The notes beneath the pieces were generated by a model that did no database searches, was not told the origin of the DNA, and was given only the letters and a program-made list of their open reading frames with translations. The position numbers and the translations under genes were made by a program. Shown in pieces: positions 27,162 through 36,934 of a stretch of 64,000 nt of DNA (positions are counted from its first letter, which is position 1; every line of letters starts with the position of its first letter). Origin of the DNA: Nocardiopsis potens DSM 45234 (GTDB lineage Bacteria; Actinomycetota; Actinomycetes; Streptosporangiales; Streptosporangiaceae); NCBI RefSeq assembly GCF_000341105.1, contig NZ_ANBB01000002.1, positions 186,001-250,000 on the forward strand. The letters are read 5' to 3'.

Positions 27162-27542
27162 GTGCCGCTCTCTGAACACGAGCAGCGCATGCTCGACCAG
27201 ATCGAGCAGGCGCTGTATGCCGAGGATCCGAAGTTCGCGAACACCGTTCGCCAGACGAACCCGACGGTCCACTACAAGCGGTGGATCATCAAGGCGTCCA
27301 TCGGTTTCGTGGTGGGCATCTGCGTCCTCATGGGCGGAATGATCCTCCAGCAGCCGGTGGTCGGCGCACTCGGATTCATCATCATGCTCGCCTGCGCCCT
27401 GCTCGGACTCTCCGGATGGCGCAAGGGCGCCGGCGGCCAGGCCGCCCCCGCCAAGGGCGCCAAGCCCGCACGCAAGGAGAAGCCCGGCATGATGCACCGC
27501 TTCGAGGAGCGCTGGCGCCGCCGCCAGGAGGGCGACGGCTGA
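27162..27542 (+). CDS. DUF3040 membrane protein
   Basis: 126 aa. The start MPLSEHEQRMLDQIEQALYA is the hallmark of the actinobacterial DUF3040 family. Two membrane helices (about 45-65 and 68-86) are followed by a basic tail ending in FEERWRRRQEGDG. Function is unknown; such genes often lie near mraZ/dcw genes in actinobacteria, as here. The GTG has TGGGAGGCGCC in front. A strong terminator follows. Confidence 0.85.
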   Translation: MPLSEHEQRMLDQIEQALYAEDPKFANTVRQTNPTVHYKRWIIKASIGFVVGICVLMGGMILQQPVVGALGFIIMLACALLGLSGWRKGAGGQAAPAKGAKPARKEKPGMMHRFEERWRRRQEGDG

Positions 27543-27611
27543 CATCCGGCGCCGCCGAGCACCCGGCCCGGCCGGGCCGAGCGGCACCGGAGGCGGTTAC
27601 ACGGACGACGA

Positions 27612-27652
27612 GGCAGCGCGCCCGCCGCAGCGACGGCGGGCGCGCTGCCTTT
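27612..27652 (+). terminator. Terminator of the DUF3040 gene
   Basis: A perfect 16-bp stem (27612-27627 with 27634-27649) with a 6-base loop is followed by TTT. It is a probable intrinsic terminator. Confidence 0.75.
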
Positions 27653-27690
27653 CCCATTGCCTCCCCGATACCGCGGCCCCGGCCCCAGGG

Positions 27691-27754
27691 CGATGATCTT
27701 GACGTTGCGGGGGTATCGGAGCGCTCCGATACCCCCGCAACGTCAAGATCATCG
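27691..27754. repeat. Perfect 64-bp palindrome between convergent genes
   Basis: 32-base arms (27691-27722 and 27723-27754) are exact reverse complements with no spacer. The half begins CGATGATCTTGACGTTGCGG. The right edge is 5 bases from the stop codon of the minus-strand transglutaminase gene, and a plus-strand terminator lies 39 bases to the left. It can form a very long hairpin in either transcript. The outer arm recurs at 17.67 kb and 58.96 kb, so it belongs to a repeat family of this genome. Confidence 0.9.
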
Positions 27755-27759
27755 GAGAG

Positions 27760-30099
27760 CTAGCCGCCCTCCGGGGAGAGGCGGGGAGAGCCGGGGGACG
27801 CGGCCGGCCGGGCCGGGAGGCGCAGCAGGGATCGGGGCAGCAGGGCGGCGCGGGCCCGGGCCGCCGGGGGCACCGAGCGGCGCAGGGCCACCGAGAGGGC
27901 GCGCAGGTCCGCGGGGAGGGACGGCCCGACGGCCGGCTCCGGCGCATAGCGGGCCGTCTCCTCGGCGCGGGCGAGCCGGTCCAGCGCCTCCGCGGAGCCC
28001 TCGTCCAGTGCGGCGGCCGCGGCGACGCGCAGCGCCGCGGCGCGCGGGCTCTCCGCCTCGCTCCAGCCCAGGCCCAGGTCGAGGCAGAGGTCGCGGACCT
28101 CGGCCCAGGCGGCCTCCGCGGCGGCGGCCGGAGCGGCGGCTCCGGCCCGAACCGCCCGGGCCCGGCGCCGCACCGCGCGCAGCAGCGCGGGCAGCAGCAC
28201 CAGCACCGCGGCCGCCGCCGCGGCCAGAGCCACCGCGACCCACGGCCCGCCGCCGTCCCCTGGAGCGGCCCCGCCGGAGTCGGGCGCCTCCCGGCCGGGG
28301 GCGGCGGTGTCCTCCCGGTCCGGCGAGGCGGCCCCGTCCTCCTCCTCGGCGGCCTCGCTCTCCTCGGGGGCGGCGGAGGGGGACTCCTCGGCCTCCGGCT
28401 CCGACGGGGCGGAGGGGGCGCCGGAGGCGTACTCCGGAACGGACGCGGTGCCCTGCCCGTCGCCCGGGGTGGGTTCGAAGCGCAGCCAGCCCTGGCCCGG
28501 GAAGTACAGCTCCGGCCAGGCGTGCGCGTCGGACTCGCGGACCTGCCAGCGCCCGTCGGCGGTCCGGGTGCCGGAGGTGTAGCCCACCGCCACCCGGGCG
28601 GGGATGCCGAGCTGGCGCGCCATCAGCGCCATCGACGCGGCGAACTGCTCGCAGTAGCCCACCCGGGAGTCGAAGAGGAAGTGCGCCAGCGGGTCGGCGC
28701 CCTCCGGGAGGGCCGGCGGGCTCAGGTCGTACCGGAAGCCGCCCTCGCCGGTGAACCAGTCCTGCAGGGCCACCGCCCGGGCCAGCCGGTCGTCGGCGTC
28801 CTCGGTGATCGACCGGGCCAGCCGCGCCACCCGGTCGTCCACCCCGGAGGGCACCACCAGGAACCGCTCGTCCGGCGAGCCCGCCCCGGAACCGGTGAGC
28901 CGGGCCGGATCCGGCCGCAGGTCCAGGCCGGTCACCCGGTACTCGGGGGTGGGATCCTGCACCGAGGTGCCGAAGACCATCAGGCTGTCGGGGTCGGCGT
29001 ACCACTCCCCGTCGAGGTCGAGCTCCCGGGTCGGGTAGGGCAGCGGGAGGAACGCGGTCTCCTGGAGGTCCCGCATGAGGGTGATGTCGTAGCCGACCCG
29101 CTCGTGGTCGCCGCCGATCAGCCCGGGCACCGGCGGGAGCGCCTCCCCGTCCAGCACGTCGCCGTCGTCCAGCCGGACCGGCGACATGGTCCAGTCGGTG
29201 CCGTCGAACGCGTCCAGCACGAAGGTGCGCAGGTAGGCGGGGGAGGAGGCGTCGGTGGTGTACTCCAGGACGACGGCGTCGGAGCGGGAGCCGAGGTCGT
29301 GGCGGAGCGAGACCAGCGGGTGCGAGGTGGTCACCGTCCGGTCCAGTCCCGGCGGCCCGGCCATCTGGTAGACCGAGCCGGACGCCAGGTTGGGCAGGGC
29401 CACCGGCACCAGCAGGGCCAGGGCGAGCGCGGCGGCGGCGACCCCGGCGGAGAGCAGCCCGTGCCGCAGTGCGCCGAGCGCGCGGGAGGCCGCCGCGCCG
29501 GCGTGCGGCGCCCACCCCGAACCGCGCACCCAGCCGTCCACCGCGAGCAGCGCCAGGTAGCCGCAGGCGGCCAGGGCGAACGCCCCGGTCCCGACCCCCT
29601 GGTCGTCCACGGCCAGCGGGATCAGCAGCATCGCGAAGAGCGGGACGCCGGTCAGCGCCGGGGTGCGGGCGGTCACCGACAGCACGTCGCCGACCAGCCC
29701 GGCGGCGGCCGCGCCCGCCGCGATGACCAGGGCGATCGCCGCGCCGTCGGCCACCGGGGGCGGGTTCGCGGCGATCTCCCGGCGCCCTTCCGAAAGGAGC
29801 CGGCCCAGCTCGTCCAGGGACGCCGGGGTGGGCAGCAGCCCCGCCGCCGCGGTCTGCGGCGCGAACACGGCGGTGGCCAGCACCAGCGCGGTGAGCAGCT
29901 GCGCCGGCGGGACGAGCAGCGCCGCGCCCCGGGGCAGGAGCCGCAGCCCGGCGCCGACCAGAGCCATCCCGGCCAGCACGGCGGCCGAGGCGGCCCACCA
30001 GTCGCCCCCGGACACCAGCGGGGCCAGCAGGGGCAGCCCGCACAGCACCGCCCCGGCCGAGGCCAGGGCCAGTACCGCGGAGCGGAGTCGGGACGTCAT
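27760..30099 (-). CDS. Transglutaminase-like membrane protein (TgpA family)
   Basis: 779 aa. Six or so membrane helices in the first ~240 residues. An extracellular region follows, with a transglutaminase core at ~480-560: FDSRVGYCEQFAASMALMAR with the catalytic Cys, GIPARVAVGYTSG, and SDAHAWPELYFPGQGWLRFE with the His and Asp/Glu. Then come a Pro/Glu/Ala-rich linker, another membrane helix (WVAVALAAAAAAVLVLLPALL) and a C-terminal cytosolic helical region like DUF4129. The catalytic triad is intact. It is the third gene of the moxR-DUF58-tgpA operon; its ATG overlaps the DUF58 stop (ATGA). Role in wall remodelling or protein processing is inferred. Confidence 0.88.
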   Translation of the reverse strand: MTSRLRSAVLALASAGAVLCGLPLLAPLVSGGDWWAASAAVLAGMALVGAGLRLLPRGAALLVPPAQLLTALVLATAVFAPQTAAAGLLPTPASLDELGRLLSEGRREIAANPPPVADGAAIALVIAAGAAAAGLVGDVLSVTARTPALTGVPLFAMLLIPLAVDDQGVGTGAFALAACGYLALLAVDGWVRGSGWAPHAGAAASRALGALRHGLLSAGVAAAALALALLVPVALPNLASGSVYQMAGPPGLDRTVTTSHPLVSLRHDLGSRSDAVVLEYTTDASSPAYLRTFVLDAFDGTDWTMSPVRLDDGDVLDGEALPPVPGLIGGDHERVGYDITLMRDLQETAFLPLPYPTRELDLDGEWYADPDSLMVFGTSVQDPTPEYRVTGLDLRPDPARLTGSGAGSPDERFLVVPSGVDDRVARLARSITEDADDRLARAVALQDWFTGEGGFRYDLSPPALPEGADPLAHFLFDSRVGYCEQFAASMALMARQLGIPARVAVGYTSGTRTADGRWQVRESDAHAWPELYFPGQGWLRFEPTPGDGQGTASVPEYASGAPSAPSEPEAEESPSAAPEESEAAEEEDGAASPDREDTAAPGREAPDSGGAAPGDGGGPWVAVALAAAAAAVLVLLPALLRAVRRRARAVRAGAAAPAAAAEAAWAEVRDLCLDLGLGWSEAESPRAAALRVAAAAALDEGSAEALDRLARAEETARYAPEPAVGPSLPADLRALSVALRRSVPPAARARAALLPRSLLRLPARPAASPGSPRLSPEGG

Positions 30100-31316
30100 C
30101 GCGGGCCTCCCGGGGCCGGTGCGCCGCGCGCCGGTGTCCCCCAGGCGGCGGGCAGGTCGGAGGGGCGGCCGATCACCAGCACGTGCCAGCCGGCCGCGGT
30201 GAGCGCGGCCGCCGCGCCCTCGGCGCCGGCCGGCCGGTCGGTGCAGAGCACCGCGGTGCGCGGCCCGGCGGCGCCGCGCGCCGCGGAGGAGAGCGCCTCC
30301 AGGTCGGCGGGGCCGAGGGCGCCCAGGACCGCGACCACCGGCCCGGAGCCGGCGGTGCGCAGCGGTTCGGCGCCCGCGGCCAGCCCGGAGCGGGCCGAGG
30401 CGGGCGCCAGCGCCAGCGCCTCCACCACCCCGGCGGGGCCGGCGGCGGGGACGCCCGGCTCCCCGCCGTCGGTGAGCAGCCGCACCCGGCGGCCCTGGCC
30501 GGACAGGTGCACCGCGACCGAGGCGGCCGCGCTGACCGCGGTCTCCAGGGTGGACTCCGGGCCGGACCCGGTGTGCGCGGCGGCGCGCAGGTCCACCAGG
30601 ACCGCCGCGCCGCCGTCGTGCCGGGCCTCCTCGCGGCGGACCATCAGCTCGCCGTGGCGGGCGGTGCTGCGCCAGTGCACCCGGCGCAGCTCGTCGCCGG
30701 AGCGGTAGGGCCGGGGCACCGGGTCGTCCTCCCCGGAGGCGGCCATCGCCCGGGCGGGGCTGCCGCCCGGCTCGGCGGCGCCCGCGGGGGATCCGCCGCC
30801 GCCCAGCGGCAGCACCTCCGGCGTCGCCATCAGCACGGCGGGCGCGCCGAGGTCGCGGACCGCCCGGAAGCAGCCGAGCGGGTCGCCCAGGGTGACCCGG
30901 ACCGGTCCGACCTGGTACAGGCCGCGCGCCGAGACGCGGACCCGGTAGGCCAGGTCGCGGTCGCGGCCGGGGGCGAGCAGCCCGATCCGGAACCGGGGCG
31001 GCTCGCCCAGCGCCGGCGGCAGCAGGTCCTCGGCGAGCACCCCGCCCAGCGGGCGGAGCGCGCCGGTGTTGGCGATCCGCACCGCCACCTCGGCCTCGGA
31101 GCCGACCGGGGCGCGGGCGGGGCGGAGCGCGCGGCCGTGCCCGATGCCGCGGAAGGCGCCGAGCAGGGTCAGCCCGGACAGCAGCGGGAGCGCGAGCAGC
31201 AGCACGCCCAGCGCGACCAGGTCGCGCTCGCCGACGAACAGCCCGCCGGCCAGCACGGTCGCCCCGGCGAACAGCAGGCCCACGCCCCGGGGGGTGAATG
31301 CTCTCAGCGGTCTCAC
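30096..31316 (-). CDS. DUF58-domain membrane protein
   Basis: 406 aa. Two N-terminal membrane helices (GVGLLFAGATVLAGGLFVG and DLVALGVLLLALPLLSGLTL) precede a beta-rich part. The DUF58 signature follows: PYRSGDELRRVHWRSTARHG, then ELMVRREEARHDGGAAVLVD. DUF58 proteins are VWA-like and work with MoxR ATPases. Here it lies directly between moxR and the transglutaminase gene, the standard three-gene order. GTG start at 31316. Confidence 0.9.
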   Translation of the reverse strand: MRPLRAFTPRGVGLLFAGATVLAGGLFVGERDLVALGVLLLALPLLSGLTLLGAFRGIGHGRALRPARAPVGSEAEVAVRIANTGALRPLGGVLAEDLLPPALGEPPRFRIGLLAPGRDRDLAYRVRVSARGLYQVGPVRVTLGDPLGCFRAVRDLGAPAVLMATPEVLPLGGGGSPAGAAEPGGSPARAMAASGEDDPVPRPYRSGDELRRVHWRSTARHGELMVRREEARHDGGAAVLVDLRAAAHTGSGPESTLETAVSAAASVAVHLSGQGRRVRLLTDGGEPGVPAAGPAGVVEALALAPASARSGLAAGAEPLRTAGSGPVVAVLGALGPADLEALSSAARGAAGPRTAVLCTDRPAGAEGAAAALTAAGWHVLVIGRPSDLPAAWGTPARGAPAPGGPR

Positions 31317-31359
31317 CTCGTTTCGGGGCGGTGCCGCCGGCGCCCGCCCGGGGCCGGGG

Positions 31360-32364
<1,005 letters not shown>

Positions 32365-32428
32365 TCCCGTGGTCTCCCGAAGGTCCGCGGCCGGTGCTCC
32401 GCGGGGCCGGGCGGCCTCCGCGGAACCG

Positions 32429-32456
32429 AGGCTAGAAGGAAAAGGAGGGAAAGCAA
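32429..32456 (-). promoter_or_regulatory. Promoter of the moxR-DUF58-tgpA operon
   Basis: On the minus strand TTGCTT (32451-32456) and TAGCCT (32429-32434) are 16 bases apart. The spacer is a striking pyrimidine stretch. It would give a leader of about 60 bases before the ATG at 32364. The rest of the divergent spacer to 32640 is GC-rich without a gene. Confidence 0.45.
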
Positions 32457-32644
32457 ACCTAAACGGCGCAATCCATGCCGGGCGGGCGCCGGCCCCGTCG
32501 GCCTCCCCGCGCCGGGCCCCGGGCCCTCCGCCGCGCCCGGCGGCGCCGCGCCCGGGACGCGCCGCCACCCCGGCCCGCTCCACATCACCCCTTCTGACCT
32601 GCGAATTCGCCTGCCGTGGCGGTTTCGTGGAACACGCGATTCTG

Positions 32645-32690
32645 TTGACGGTGGGGGAGAGTGGAGTACAGTGGGGCATTGTGGAGGAAG
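32645..32690 (+). promoter_or_regulatory. mraZ promoter with four MraZ-type operator repeats
   Basis: TTGACG (32645-32650) and TACAGT (32667-32672), 16 bases apart, form a good promoter. Overlying it are four direct repeats beginning at 32651, 32661, 32671 and 32681: GTGGGG, GTGGAG, GTGGGG, GTGGAG, at exactly 10-bp steps, one helical turn. MraZ is known to bind tandem GTGG/TGGG-type repeats in its own promoter and repress the dcw cluster. This arrangement would cover the spacer, the -10 and the start point. Confidence 0.75.
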
Positions 32691-32725
32691 AGGTCGCGGC
32701 GGCGAGACCGGGGGAGGTGGGGCCG

Positions 32726-33157
32726 ATGTTCCTCGGCACCCATTCGCCGCGGCTCGACGCCAAGGGGCGGCTCTTCCTGCCCGCCAAGTACCGCGACGAG
32801 CTCTCCGGGGGACTGGTGGTCACCAAGGGGCAGGAGCGCTGCCTCTACGTCTTCCCGCTGGAGGAGTTCCGGCGCGTCACCGAGAACCTCCGCTCGGCCC
32901 CGGTCACCGCGAAGGCCGTGCGCGACTACAGCCGGGTACTGTTCGCCGGGGCCTCCGACGAGGTCCCCGACAAGCAGGGTCGCATCACCCTCCCCCCGGC
33001 GCTGCGCTCCTACGCCGGGCTGGAGCGGGACTGCGTGGTGATCGGCGCCGACACCCGCCTGGAGATCTGGGACGCCGCGGCCTGGGCGCAGTACGAGTCC
33101 GAGCAGGAGCAGGTGTTCGCGGAGCTGTCCGAGGAGGTGCTGCCGGGGGCGTCCTGA
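32726..33157 (+). CDS. mraZ: Transcriptional regulator MraZ
   Basis: 143 aa, the usual length. It has two SpoVT-AbrB-like repeats: [20 protein letters not shown] with LYVFP further on, and [20 protein letters not shown] with [13 protein letters not shown]. It is a DNA-binding ring that represses its own dcw cluster. The ATG is chosen because the family starts MFLGTHxPRLDxKGR and because GGGGGAGG precedes it; an in-frame GTG at 32681 lies in the operator. It is the first gene of the division cluster. Confidence 0.95.
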   Translation: MFLGTHSPRLDAKGRLFLPAKYRDELSGGLVVTKGQERCLYVFPLEEFRRVTENLRSAPVTAKAVRDYSRVLFAGASDEVPDKQGRITLPPALRSYAGLERDCVVIGADTRLEIWDAAAWAQYESEQEQVFAELSEEVLPGAS

Positions 33158-33373
33158 CGGGGCGCGCCCCCGGGAAGGCCCGGGGCCGCCGACGGGGACG
33201 GCACGGGACACGGCCTTCAGACGCGGATGGGGACACCGGCCGGCGCGACTTCCCCGGCGCCGGGCGGCACCGCGTCTGGAGGCCTCTCCGGGCCCTGGGC
33301 CCGGGGAGAGCGGGACCGGCGCAGGGGGCGCCGTCCCGGAGGGGATAAACAGGAGAGAGAGGGCAGTGTGCTG

Positions 33374-34360
33374 ATGGGGGACACCGGGATCGGCGCGGAC
33401 CCGGGGGCGGACGACCGCGCCGAGCACGTTCCGGTGATGCTCGACCGGATCGTCGAGCTGCTCGCGCCCGCGCTGCAGGAGCCGGGCGCCGTTCTCGTGG
33501 ACGGCACGCTGGGCCTGGGCGGGCACGCGGAGGCGATGCTCACCGCGCTCCCCGGGCTGAGACTGGTCGGCATCGACCGGGACACCAGCGCGCTGCGGCG
33601 CAGCCGGGCCCGGCTGGCGCCGTTCGCCGACCGCACCGAGTTCGCGCACGCCGAGTACGACGCGCTCCCGCGGGTGCTGGACGGGCTCGGCATCGGCGAG
33701 GTCCGCGGGGTCCTGCTGGACCTGGGGGTCTCCTCGCCGCAGCTGGACGAGGCCGAACGCGGCTTCGCCTACTCCTACGACGCGCCGCTGGACATGCGGA
33801 TGGACCGCACCCAGGAGCTGACCGCGGCCGACGTCGTCAACGACTACTCCGCCGGGGAGCTCACCCGGATCCTGCGCGTGTACGGCGAGGAGCGGTTCGC
33901 CTCGCGCATCGCCCAGGCCCTGGTCCGCGAGCGCGCGGCCGGCCGGATCGACTCCACCCGGCGCCTGGCCGAACTGGTCCGCGAGGCGATCCCGGCGGCC
34001 ACCCGGCGCACCGGGGGCAACCCGGCCAAGCGCACCTTCCAGGCGCTGCGCATCGAGGTCAACGCCGAACTCGGCATCCTGGAGCGCACCCTGCCGGCCG
34101 CGATCGACCGGCTCGCCGTCGGCGGCCGCATCGCGGTGCTCTCCTACCACTCCCTCGAGGACCGGATGACCAAGCGGGCCCTCGCGGAGCTGGCCGCCGA
34201 CCGCACCCCGCCGGGGCTGCCGGTCCCGCTGCCGGGCAGCGAGCCAGAGCTGCGGCTGCTGACCCGCGGCGCGGAGGCGCCCACCGAAGAGGAGAACGAG
34301 CGGAACCCGCGGGCCGCATCGGCCCGGCTGAGGGCCGCGGAGCGGATCCGCCGGCACTGA
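33374..34360 (+). CDS. rsmH: 16S rRNA (cytosine-1402-N4)-methyltransferase RsmH
   Basis: 328 aa. Second gene of the cluster (also called mraW). SAM-binding blocks: [41 protein letters not shown] and [21 protein letters not shown]-terminal blocks: [20 protein letters not shown] and [17 protein letters not shown]. It methylates C1402 of 16S rRNA. ATG at 33374; an in-frame GTG at 33368 is equally well placed behind AGGAGAGAGAGGG. The 216-base spacer after mraZ contains GC-rich inverted repeats around 33283-33310. Confidence 0.94.
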   Translation: MGDTGIGADPGADDRAEHVPVMLDRIVELLAPALQEPGAVLVDGTLGLGGHAEAMLTALPGLRLVGIDRDTSALRRSRARLAPFADRTEFAHAEYDALPRVLDGLGIGEVRGVLLDLGVSSPQLDEAERGFAYSYDAPLDMRMDRTQELTAADVVNDYSAGELTRILRVYGEERFASRIAQALVRERAAGRIDSTRRLAELVREAIPAATRRTGGNPAKRTFQALRIEVNAELGILERTLPAAIDRLAVGGRIAVLSYHSLEDRMTKRALAELAADRTPPGLPVPLPGSEPELRLLTRGAEAPTEEENERNPRAASARLRAAERIRRH

Positions 34361-34395
34361 GGCGGGGCCGACCGAGGGAGTAGGGAGGGCAGGAA

Positions 34396-34830
34396 ATGAC
34401 CACCGAGACCGAGGGCTCCTCCCGCGGAGGCGGCACCCGCACCGGCCGCAGGACGGCCCCCCGGACCCGGCCCGCCGCCCCGCCGAGGACGGCTCCCCGC
34501 ACCGCGCGGGCGCGGCGCCCCGCGGCCCCCGCGTCCCGGCCGCCGCGGATGCCGTTCGTGCTGCTGGTGCTCGGGCTGCTGGCGGGCGCCCTGATCAGCC
34601 TGCTGGCGCTGCGCACCGTGCTGCTGGAGGACTCCTTCGCCATCTCCCGGCTGCAGTCGGAGAACACCGAGCTCGGCCACGAGCAGGAGCGGCTCGAGGA
34701 GGAGGTGGTCCGGCTGGAGGCGCCGGAGCGCATCGCGCGCGAGGCCGAGGAGATGGGCATGGAGCCCGGGGAGGCCCCGGAGTTCCTGCACATGGATGAG
34801 GGCCGGGTCAGCGGCGGGGGCGGCGAGTGA
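34396..34830 (+). CDS. ftsL: FtsL-type septum formation initiator protein
   Basis: 144 aa bitopic protein. A basic, Arg/Pro/Thr-rich cytosolic tail of ~50 residues is followed by one membrane helix (PFVLLVLGLLAGALISLLAL), then a leucine-rich coiled coil (ISRLQSENTELGHEQERLEE). FtsL joins FtsQ/FtsB-type partners in the divisome and sits between rsmH and ftsI as in other actinobacteria. Sequence similarity in this family is weak, so the call rests on topology and position. Confidence 0.82.
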   Translation: MTTETEGSSRGGGTRTGRRTAPRTRPAAPPRTAPRTARARRPAAPASRPPRMPFVLLVLGLLAGALISLLALRTVLLEDSFAISRLQSENTELGHEQERLEEEVVRLEAPERIAREAEEMGMEPGEAPEFLHMDEGRVSGGGGE

Positions 34831-34912
34831 GGCGCGGCACCGGACGGAAGGGACGTGGCAGAGGTGAGGAAGGCGGCCCCGCAGGCGGAGGGGGCGGAAC
34901 GGAGGTCCGCGG

Positions 34913-36844
34913 TTGAGCGCGTCGCGTGACGGGCGTTCCAAGGAGCCGCGGCGCCCGGCGCGGGGGCCCGCCCGCGGCGGCCGCCCGGACCGCCCCCGCC
35001 GCCCCGCCCGGGACGGGGACCGGACCCCGCGCCCCCGGCCGCCGGCCGGGAGCGGCGGCGCCAGGCCCCGCCGCCCCGCACCGCCCCCGCCGTCCCCGCT
35101 GCTCCGCCGGCGCTTCCGCCGGGTCGACCCGCAGCGCAGGATCAAGATCGCCCTGGCGCTGATGTCGGCGGTGCTGGTGCTGTTCGCCGGCCGGCTCGTG
35201 CACATCCAGGGGTTCAACGCCGCGACCTACGCCGAGGAGGCGGCGGACCTGCGGATGGCCACCATCGACATCCCCACCACCCGGGGCTCCATCACCGACG
35301 CCTCCGGGCGGGCCTTCGCGATGTCGGTGGAGGTGCGCACCGTCTTCGTCGACCCGGTCGAGATCGACGACGAGGAGAGCGAGAAGGTCGTCGCAGAGCT
35401 GGCCTCCCGGTTCACCCTCGACCCCAAGGACGTGCGGGCCAAGGTCCAGGCCGAGCCGTCCCGCTACCAGGTGGTGAAGCGGAACGTCTCCCCGGAGGAG
35501 TGGGACGACCTGGCCGAGCTCGGGCTGCAGGGCGTCGGCGCGGAGAAGGGCTACAAGCGCGTCTACCCGGACGAGACCGGCGCCGCCGACCTGGTCGGCT
35601 TCGTCGGCGCCGACGGCGCCGGCCTGGAGGGGCTGGAGGCCGTCATGGACGACACCCTGGCGGGCAAGCCCGGCAAGCAGCAGGTGGAGACCGGCGCCAA
35701 CGGCCAGCAGATCCCGATGGCCGGCGGCTACTCCCGGGAGCCGGTGCCCGGCCAGGACGTGCGGCTGACCCTGGACGCCGACGTCCAGTGGTACGCCCAG
35801 CAGGCCCTCGCCGAGCGCGCGGAGGAGCTGGAGGCCGAAGGCGGCAGCGTCATCGCGATGCGCCCGAACGGGGAGATCGTGGCGATGGCCGACTACCCCA
35901 CCTACGACCCCGACGACATCGAGTCCACCAGCGGCGAGCAGCGGAAGAACGGCGCGGTGGCGGACGTGTTCGAACCCGGCAGCACCAACAAGGTGATCAC
36001 CGCCGCCGGGGCCCTGGAGGAGGGCGTCACCACCCCGGAGACGGTCTACACCGTGCCCTACTCGATGCAGGTGCAGGACCGCACCTTCAAGGACTCCCAC
36101 GTGCACGACACCGAGCGGATGACGCTCAACGGCATCATGGCCCAGTCCAGCAACGTGGGCACCATCAAGGTCGGACAGCAGCTCGGCGCGCAGGGCCTCT
36201 ACGACTACCTCTCCGCCTTCGGCTTCGGCAAGCCCACCGGGCTGGCCCTGCCGGGGGAGGAGTCCGGCGTGCTCCGCCACCCCGACGACTGGTGGGGCAC
36301 CCAGCTCGCCTCGATCTCCTTCGGCCAGGGCCTGTCGGTCACCGCCATGCAGATGGCCAGCGTCTACGCCACCATCGCCAACGGCGGGGTCCGGGTCGAG
36401 CCGACGCTGGTCGCCGGGACGGTCGACGGCGACGGGGAGCTGGACCCCTCCGACGCGCCCAAGGAGCGCCGGGTGGTCAGCGAGAAGACCGCCGAGGAGG
36501 TGGCGCTGATGCTGGAGGCCGTCACCGGCGACCAGGGCACCGCGCAGCAGGCCCGGATCGATGGGTACCGGGTGGCGGGCAAGACCGGCACCGCCAACCG
36601 GGTCGACCCGGAGACCGGGAGCTACAAGACCGGCGGCTACATCTCCACCTTCGTCGGGTTCGCCCCGGCCGACGACCCCGAGCTGATCGTCCAGGTCGTG
36701 CTGCACGACCCGAAGAAGGAGTACTACGGCGGCCAGGCGGCGGGCCCGCTCTTCACCGACGTGATGTCGTTCGGCCTGAAGACGCTGAAGATCCCGCCGA
36801 CGGAGACCGAGGCGCCCAAGATCCGGCTGTTCGAGGACGACTGA
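34913..36844 (+). CDS. ftsI: Septal peptidoglycan transpeptidase FtsI (class B PBP)
   Basis: 643 aa from a rare TTG start with GGAGG 7 bases upstream. A ~75-residue Arg/Pro-rich cytosolic tail leads to one membrane helix (IKIALALMSAVLVLFAGRLV), then the PBP dimerisation domain (IPTTRGSITDASGRAFAMSV). The transpeptidase domain has all three motifs: FEPGSTNKVI (SxxK), MAQSSNVGT (SxN) and AGKTGTANR (KTG). It cross-links septal peptidoglycan with FtsW. A 25-triplet frame (GTG 34855 to TGA 34929) overlaps its start and may be a leader peptide. A hairpin follows the stop. Confidence 0.93.
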   Translation: MSASRDGRSKEPRRPARGPARGGRPDRPRRPARDGDRTPRPRPPAGSGGARPRRPAPPPPSPLLRRRFRRVDPQRRIKIALALMSAVLVLFAGRLVHIQGFNAATYAEEAADLRMATIDIPTTRGSITDASGRAFAMSVEVRTVFVDPVEIDDEESEKVVAELASRFTLDPKDVRAKVQAEPSRYQVVKRNVSPEEWDDLAELGLQGVGAEKGYKRVYPDETGAADLVGFVGADGAGLEGLEAVMDDTLAGKPGKQQVETGANGQQIPMAGGYSREPVPGQDVRLTLDADVQWYAQQALAERAEELEAEGGSVIAMRPNGEIVAMADYPTYDPDDIESTSGEQRKNGAVADVFEPGSTNKVITAAGALEEGVTTPETVYTVPYSMQVQDRTFKDSHVHDTERMTLNGIMAQSSNVGTIKVGQQLGAQGLYDYLSAFGFGKPTGLALPGEESGVLRHPDDWWGTQLASISFGQGLSVTAMQMASVYATIANGGVRVEPTLVAGTVDGDGELDPSDAPKERRVVSEKTAEEVALMLEAVTGDQGTAQQARIDGYRVAGKTGTANRVDPETGSYKTGGYISTFVGFAPADDPELIVQVVLHDPKKEYYGGQAAGPLFTDVMSFGLKTLKIPPTETEAPKIRLFEDD

Positions 36845-36894
36845 GCGGACCGCCGGGGCGGGTCCCGGAGAATGTGGGACACGCCCCGGTCCGC
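36845..36894 (+). terminator. Long hairpin between ftsI and murE
   Basis: GCGGACC (36845-36851) pairs with GGTCCGC (36888-36894). Inner pairings GGGGCG/CGCCCC and GTCCC/GGGAC are interrupted by a small bulge. It starts right at the ftsI stop and is followed only by GGATTAACC, not a T-tract. It could attenuate read-through into murE. Confidence 0.5.
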
Positions 36895-36922
36895 GGATTA
36901 ACCTCGGGCTCCGCTCAGCCGA

Positions 36923-36928
36923 TAGCCT
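36923..36928 (+). promoter_or_regulatory. -10 box (TAGCCT) of a leaderless murE transcript
   Basis: TAGCCT ends 6 bases before the GTG at 36935 and no ribosome binding site is present. With the preceding hairpin this suggests that murE has its own leaderless transcript. Confidence 0.5.
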
Positions 36929-36934
36929 CTCGAC

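Noticed and set aside
32681-32725. GTG at 32681 as the mraZ start
   Set aside because: It lies in the operator repeats at the transcription start; the family begins at MFLGTH, encoded from 32726.
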